Position numbers and translations under genes: made by a program | The notes under the pieces: model-generated | What the model was told of the DNA's origin: nothing | What the model saw: only the letters and a program-made list of their open reading frames with translations | Database searches by the model: none | DNA from: Candidatus Tepidiaquacella proteinivora | Lineage (GTDB): Bacteria; Bacteroidota; Ignavibacteria; Tepidaquicellales; Tepidaquicellaceae | DNA length: 64,000 bases | Reading direction: 5' to 3' | NCBI GenBank assembly: GCA_013348845.1 | Contig: CP054675.1 | Span: forward strand, 2,117,501-2,181,500 | Shown here: in pieces, positions 61,287 through 64,000 of the stretch | How the letters are laid out: each line of letters starts with the position of its first letter | Position numbering within the stretch: position 1 is the stretch's first letter

Positions 61287-62288
61287 TCAAGATTTCTTCA
61301 GTTTTTCTATTAGTTCTGGTAATTGTTTTATTGCAGCTTCTTCTTTTAAAGCTTTATAATATGGTTTGCCACGATATCCAGTATAAATACCGGGCTTTGT
61401 TATGGACTTACTAATTCCAACACTTGCACCTATTATTACATCATCGCATATAGTAATATGACCGACAAAACCGGATTGTCCTCCTATCATACACCTTTTA
61501 CCAATTTTCACAGAACCCGATATACCAACCTGTCCAGCGATTACAGTATTTTCTCCAATATATACATTATGCGCTATTTGTATCTGGTTATCGAGTTTAA
61601 CCCCCTTACAAATTCTTGTTTCACCAATCGTTGCTCTATCAATTGTAGTATTACTTCCGATTTCAACATTATCTTCTATCACAACAATACCTTTATGGGG
61701 AATTTTTTTGTAAGTGTTATCTTGTTGTTTTGCAAATCCGAAACCGTCACTACCTATTACAACACCTGAATGTATAATAACGCAATCACCTATTTTACAT
61801 TTGTGATATATAGAAACATTCGGATATATTATGCAGTTACTACCAATTTCAACATCATTTTCGATTGTGCAGTTGGAATAGATTTTTGTACCGCTACCGA
61901 TTTTAACTCTTTTTCCTATTGAAGTGAAATTTCCTATATAAACATCGTCAGGAATATCACATTGTTCCCCGATGTAACAGTTATCCGATATACCAATGTA
62001 GTTATCTTCTTCTTTAGAAAATAGCTCTATTAATTCAAGGAATGCTAAATAAGGGTCAGATACTCTAATAACAGTGAGATTTTCGGGTTTTTCTTTGTAC
62101 TCAAAATCTTCTCTTACTAAAACTGCTCCTGCTTTGGTTGTGGAAAAATATTTTTGGTATAAAGGGTTGGATATGAAAGTAATTTCATCTTCTTTTGCGT
62201 TTTCTATTTTTGCAACATTATTTATCTCTTTTTCTATATCTCCTTCCGGGTTTCCGTTAATATATTTTAATATTTCTGAAATTTTCAT
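61287..62288 (-). CDS. lpxD: UDP-3-O-acylglucosamine N-acyltransferase
   Basis: 333 aa. Short N-terminal uridine-binding domain (about 1-95), then about ten hexapeptide repeats of the left-handed beta helix ('YIGEQCDIPDDVYIG', 'IIYPNVSIYHKCKIG', 'VIHSGVVIGSDGFGFA'). Catalytic His lies in 'QIAHNVYIGENT', and a C-terminal helix is present ('QLPELIEKLKK'). It adds the N-linked acyl chain in lipid A synthesis. Gap to lpxC-fabZ 22 bases, to ompH 12 bases: an operon. Confidence 0.95.
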   Translation of the reverse strand: MKISEILKYINGNPEGDIEKEINNVAKIENAKEDEITFISNPLYQKYFSTTKAGAVLVREDFEYKEKPENLTVIRVSDPYLAFLELIELFSKEEDNYIGISDNCYIGEQCDIPDDVYIGNFTSIGKRVKIGSGTKIYSNCTIENDVEIGSNCIIYPNVSIYHKCKIGDCVIIHSGVVIGSDGFGFAKQQDNTYKKIPHKGIVVIEDNVEIGSNTTIDRATIGETRICKGVKLDNQIQIAHNVYIGENTVIAGQVGISGSVKIGKRCMIGGQSGFVGHITICDDVIIGASVGISKSITKPGIYTGYRGKPYYKALKEEAAIKQLPELIEKLKKS

Positions 62289-62300
62289 TGTAGTATATTT

Positions 62301-62858
62301 TTAGTCTTTACCTTCAAGAACTCTTTGAACTTTAAGTGTTATATCATACTTTTCGTTTACATATAATAATAGAATACTACTGCTTCTGTCAAAAACATAA
62401 TCAAAATCATCTCTTTTTGCAACTATTTCAATTGCTTTAAATATCTTATCATAGACTGGTTTCATAAATTCATTCTGTTTCTGGAAATATTCTCCATTTT
62501 CACCGAATTTACTCTGGCGAAAATTATCAATAGAATTTTCCAGGTCTTTAATTTTCTTTTCCATTTCTGTTTTCATCTGGTCGGTCATAATCAATTTCTT
62601 CTTTTCATAATCTTCCTTTGCAAGTTTTAAACTGTCTTGTAAAATGCTTAATTCCCTTTGCCAGTCTGAAACTAAATTATCAATTTTCATTTTCGCATCT
62701 TTTGCTTCCTGCATATTATCTATGATTTTCTTCGAATCAATATACCCAACTTTGGTCTGTGACTTTGAAATATTTGGAAAGAAAAAGAAAACTAATAAAA
62801 GAAGTAAAATAAGCTTTCTTATTAAAGAAAATGTTGTCTTTTCCACGAGCAAATGCAA
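62301..62858 (-). CDS. OmpH/Skp family periplasmic chaperone (second copy)
   Basis: 185 aa. Signal segment about 14-34 ('LILLLLLVFFFFPNISKS'), then 'KVGYIDSKKIIDNMQEAKDA', a long coiled-coil (about 60-120, Lys/Glu-rich) and a C-terminal 'VYDRSSSILLLYVNEKYDIT'-like end ('YVFDRSSSILLLYVNEK'). This is the Skp/OmpH fold. The frame opens with TTG at 62858 with no Shine-Dalgarno; a GTG at 62846 is another option. Skp escorts unfolded outer-membrane proteins to BamA. 12 bases before lpxD. Confidence 0.88.
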   Translation of the reverse strand: MHLLVEKTTFSLIRKLILLLLLVFFFFPNISKSQTKVGYIDSKKIIDNMQEAKDAKMKIDNLVSDWQRELSILQDSLKLAKEDYEKKKLIMTDQMKTEMEKKIKDLENSIDNFRQSKFGENGEYFQKQNEFMKPVYDKIFKAIEIVAKRDDFDYVFDRSSSILLLYVNEKYDITLKVQRVLEGKD

Positions 62859-62889
62859 AATTTAATTTTTAATAATTTGTTAGAATGGA

Positions 62890-63450
62890 TTATTTGAGTT
62901 TATCAAGTACTTTAAAAGTTAAATCAAATTCTTTATCTCCAAAAAGCAAAACTCCATCAGCTTTATCAAATATAAAATTGTATTTCAATTCTTTTGCTAA
63001 ATCTTCAATTGCCTTGATGACTTTTTCCCTGACAGGCTTAAATAATTCATTTGATTTGTTTATCAGCAGTTCTCTTACATTTTGTTTATAGCTTGTTAGA
63101 GAATCATCAAGTATTCTTAACTCGTTCTGAAGTAAATTCATTTCCTCATTCAGGGCTTTTATCTCGGCATCAGATTTTATTTCTCCTGATTCAACTTTTC
63201 TCTGTGCTTCTTCATATTTTGATTTGAACTCCTCAGCTTTCTTTTTCAGATTGTTTTCCATCGTTTGAATTGTATCAATATATTGTTTTTGCATCTTTTC
63301 CAATTCCTCTGTGATTGTTTTATATTCAGGGAGTTGCTTTATAATGACATCGCTATCTACATAACCAATTTTTAAGTTTTGAGCAAATGAACTTACCTGC
63401 AATGACAAGAATAGTGCGAATGTTGCGGTTAGCCAGATTTTTAGTTTCAA
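62890..63450 (-). CDS. OmpH/Skp family periplasmic chaperone (first copy)
   Basis: 186 aa from TTG at 63450, chosen because AAGGAG lies 8 bases upstream and the first residues then form a clean signal peptide (KLKIWLTATFALFLSLQVSS, ending FAQ). A longer frame would start inside the bamA end. Mature part 'LKIGYVDSDVIIKQLPEYKT', coiled-coil about 40-130, and C-terminal 'KYNFIFDKADGVLLFGDKEF'. The Skp/OmpH family holds outer-membrane proteins in the periplasm. Between bamA and the second OmpH, as in many Bacteroidota-group genomes. Confidence 0.93.
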   Translation of the reverse strand: MKLKIWLTATFALFLSLQVSSFAQNLKIGYVDSDVIIKQLPEYKTITEELEKMQKQYIDTIQTMENNLKKKAEEFKSKYEEAQRKVESGEIKSDAEIKALNEEMNLLQNELRILDDSLTSYKQNVRELLINKSNELFKPVREKVIKAIEDLAKELKYNFIFDKADGVLLFGDKEFDLTFKVLDKLK

Positions 63451-63464
63451 TTTGTTTCTCCTTT
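63448..63464 (-). promoter_or_regulatory. Shine-Dalgarno and TTG start of the first OmpH gene
   Basis: On the minus strand AAGGAG (63464-63459), eight bases, TTG (63450-63448). It decides the start and puts it 31 bases after the bamA stop. Confidence 0.75.
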
Positions 63465-63481
63465 TAATTAATTTTATAATT

Positions 63482-64000
63482 TTAAAATCCTCTGCCAAAT
63501 TGGAAATGGAATAACCATTTCGGGTCTAAATTATCTTCAATTTTTCTATCAAATCCATATCCAAAGTCAAAACCTATTAATCCCACTGCTGGAAGAAGTA
63601 ATCTCATACCGAAACCTACTGACCTTCTTAAATCAAGTGGGTCTGTTTTGTTAATATCAGGCCATACATTTCCTGCTTCAGCAAAAGCAAGAATAAATAT
63701 TGGTACCGGATCAAGTGAAAGTGGATATCTTAATTCTAAAGTGTATTTTAAAGCAACCTTTCCGCCAATTGGGTCAATATTGTTCCTCTTTGGTCCTACA
63801 TTTCTGTCATTATATCCCCTTAGTGGTATTGTATTATAGGCAAGACCATTTCCGCCCATATAGAATAGTTCTGTTGGGGGTAAATATTTATCTTTTCCGA
63901 TTGGATTTATATAAAAGAAATTAAAATTTGTATATAGAACAAACCTTGTGTTTCTTATTAGTGGAGTATAAAGTTCTGCTGTGAAAATATTTTCTATAAA
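63482..64000 (-). CDS. bamA: Outer-membrane protein assembly factor BamA, C-terminal part (truncated by window)
   Basis: The frame is open from the window end (64000) to the stop at 63482, 172 residues visible. 'PTELFYMGGNGLAY', 'LRGYNDRNVGP', 'KYTLELRYPLSLDP', 'FAEAGNVWPD', 'SVGFGMRLLLPAVGLIGFDFGYG' and the terminal 'FHFQFGRGF' (ending in Phe) are classical for the BamA barrel with its L6 'RGY' loop. It inserts beta-barrel proteins in the outer membrane. First of the operon bamA-ompH-ompH-lpxD-lpxC/fabZ, transcribed leftwards. Confidence 0.94.
   Translation of the reverse strand, partial: FIENIFTAELYTPLIRNTRFVLYTNFNFFYINPIGKDKYLPPTELFYMGGNGLAYNTIPLRGYNDRNVGPKRNNIDPIGGKVALKYTLELRYPLSLDPVPIFILAFAEAGNVWPDINKTDPLDLRRSVGFGMRLLLPAVGLIGFDFGYGFDRKIEDNLDPKWLFHFQFGRGF

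Noticed and set aside
1-64000. CRISPR array, prophage, transposon or toxin-antitoxin system
   Set aside because: No regularly spaced repeats, transposase, integrase, capsid or toxin-like pair was found on either strand.

Overview
The window looks like a chromosomal segment from an AT-rich, Gram-negative, outer-membrane-bearing bacterium of the Bacteroidota/Chlorobiota/Ignavibacteriota group. Ignavibacteria-like is my best guess. The evidence is: ten secreted proteins ending in a type IX secretion (T9SS, por) sorting domain with the 'NYPNPFNP...SGIYFY...K-M-ILIK' pattern; an LpxC-FabZ fusion; LptD, BamA, Skp and Lpx genes; and a heptose epimerase. TGA is used as a normal stop (for example rmlA, the NUDIX gene and the PPAD-like gene). 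No phage, IS element, integrase or CRISPR array was seen.

Layout. 1-530: end of an rmlD-like gene and a 67-aa gene. 533-5807 (minus): a periplasmic cupin and two large T9SS cargo proteins, one an alkaline-phosphatase-superfamily enzyme fused to a sialidase-like part. 5949-10289 (minus): polA, NUDIX and hldD, tightly packed. 10514-15235 (plus): nucleotide-sugar genes galE, rmlA, rmlC and ugd, then a CHAD protein. 15315-22019 (plus): four T9SS cargo genes (a PPAD-like peptidylarginine deiminase, two Omp28/thioredoxin-like proteins, one beta-propeller), with strong terminators. 22200-22625 (minus): a small membrane protein broken by an in-frame TGA. 22817-24019: rocD, convergent with the long minus-strand block 24016-32916 (rlmN, adk, STAS, exbB, exbD, exbD, two TPM proteins, lptD, dapF).

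33029-45912 (plus): a UvrD/PcrA helicase; a DedA protein; a TetR-TolC-adaptor-RND efflux operon with a candidate operator; ribosomal L25; pth; and a K+-independent-type H+-pyrophosphatase ending in a bidirectional terminator. 45997-47292 (minus): Xaa-Pro aminopeptidase. 47440-58571 (plus): rsmG, a DUF5686-like surface protein, and four more T9SS cargo proteins (haem-motif protein, beta-propeller protein, arylsulfotransferase, YCF48-like protein), with a tRNA-Met(CAT) on the minus strand in between. 58622-59833: pgk. 59840-64000 (minus): bamA (partial), two skp/ompH genes, lpxD and lpxC-fabZ.

Functionally the window is dominated by envelope biogenesis (LPS precursors and lipid A, LptD, BamA/Skp, Exb energisation, RND efflux) and by secreted surface proteins that would need a T9SS encoded elsewhere. 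I found no clear new multigene system. The most notable observations are the broken membrane gene, a secreted PPAD look-alike, a T9SS protein that appears to carry the two halves of one beta-sandwich domain at opposite ends, and the density and variety of T9SS cargo.
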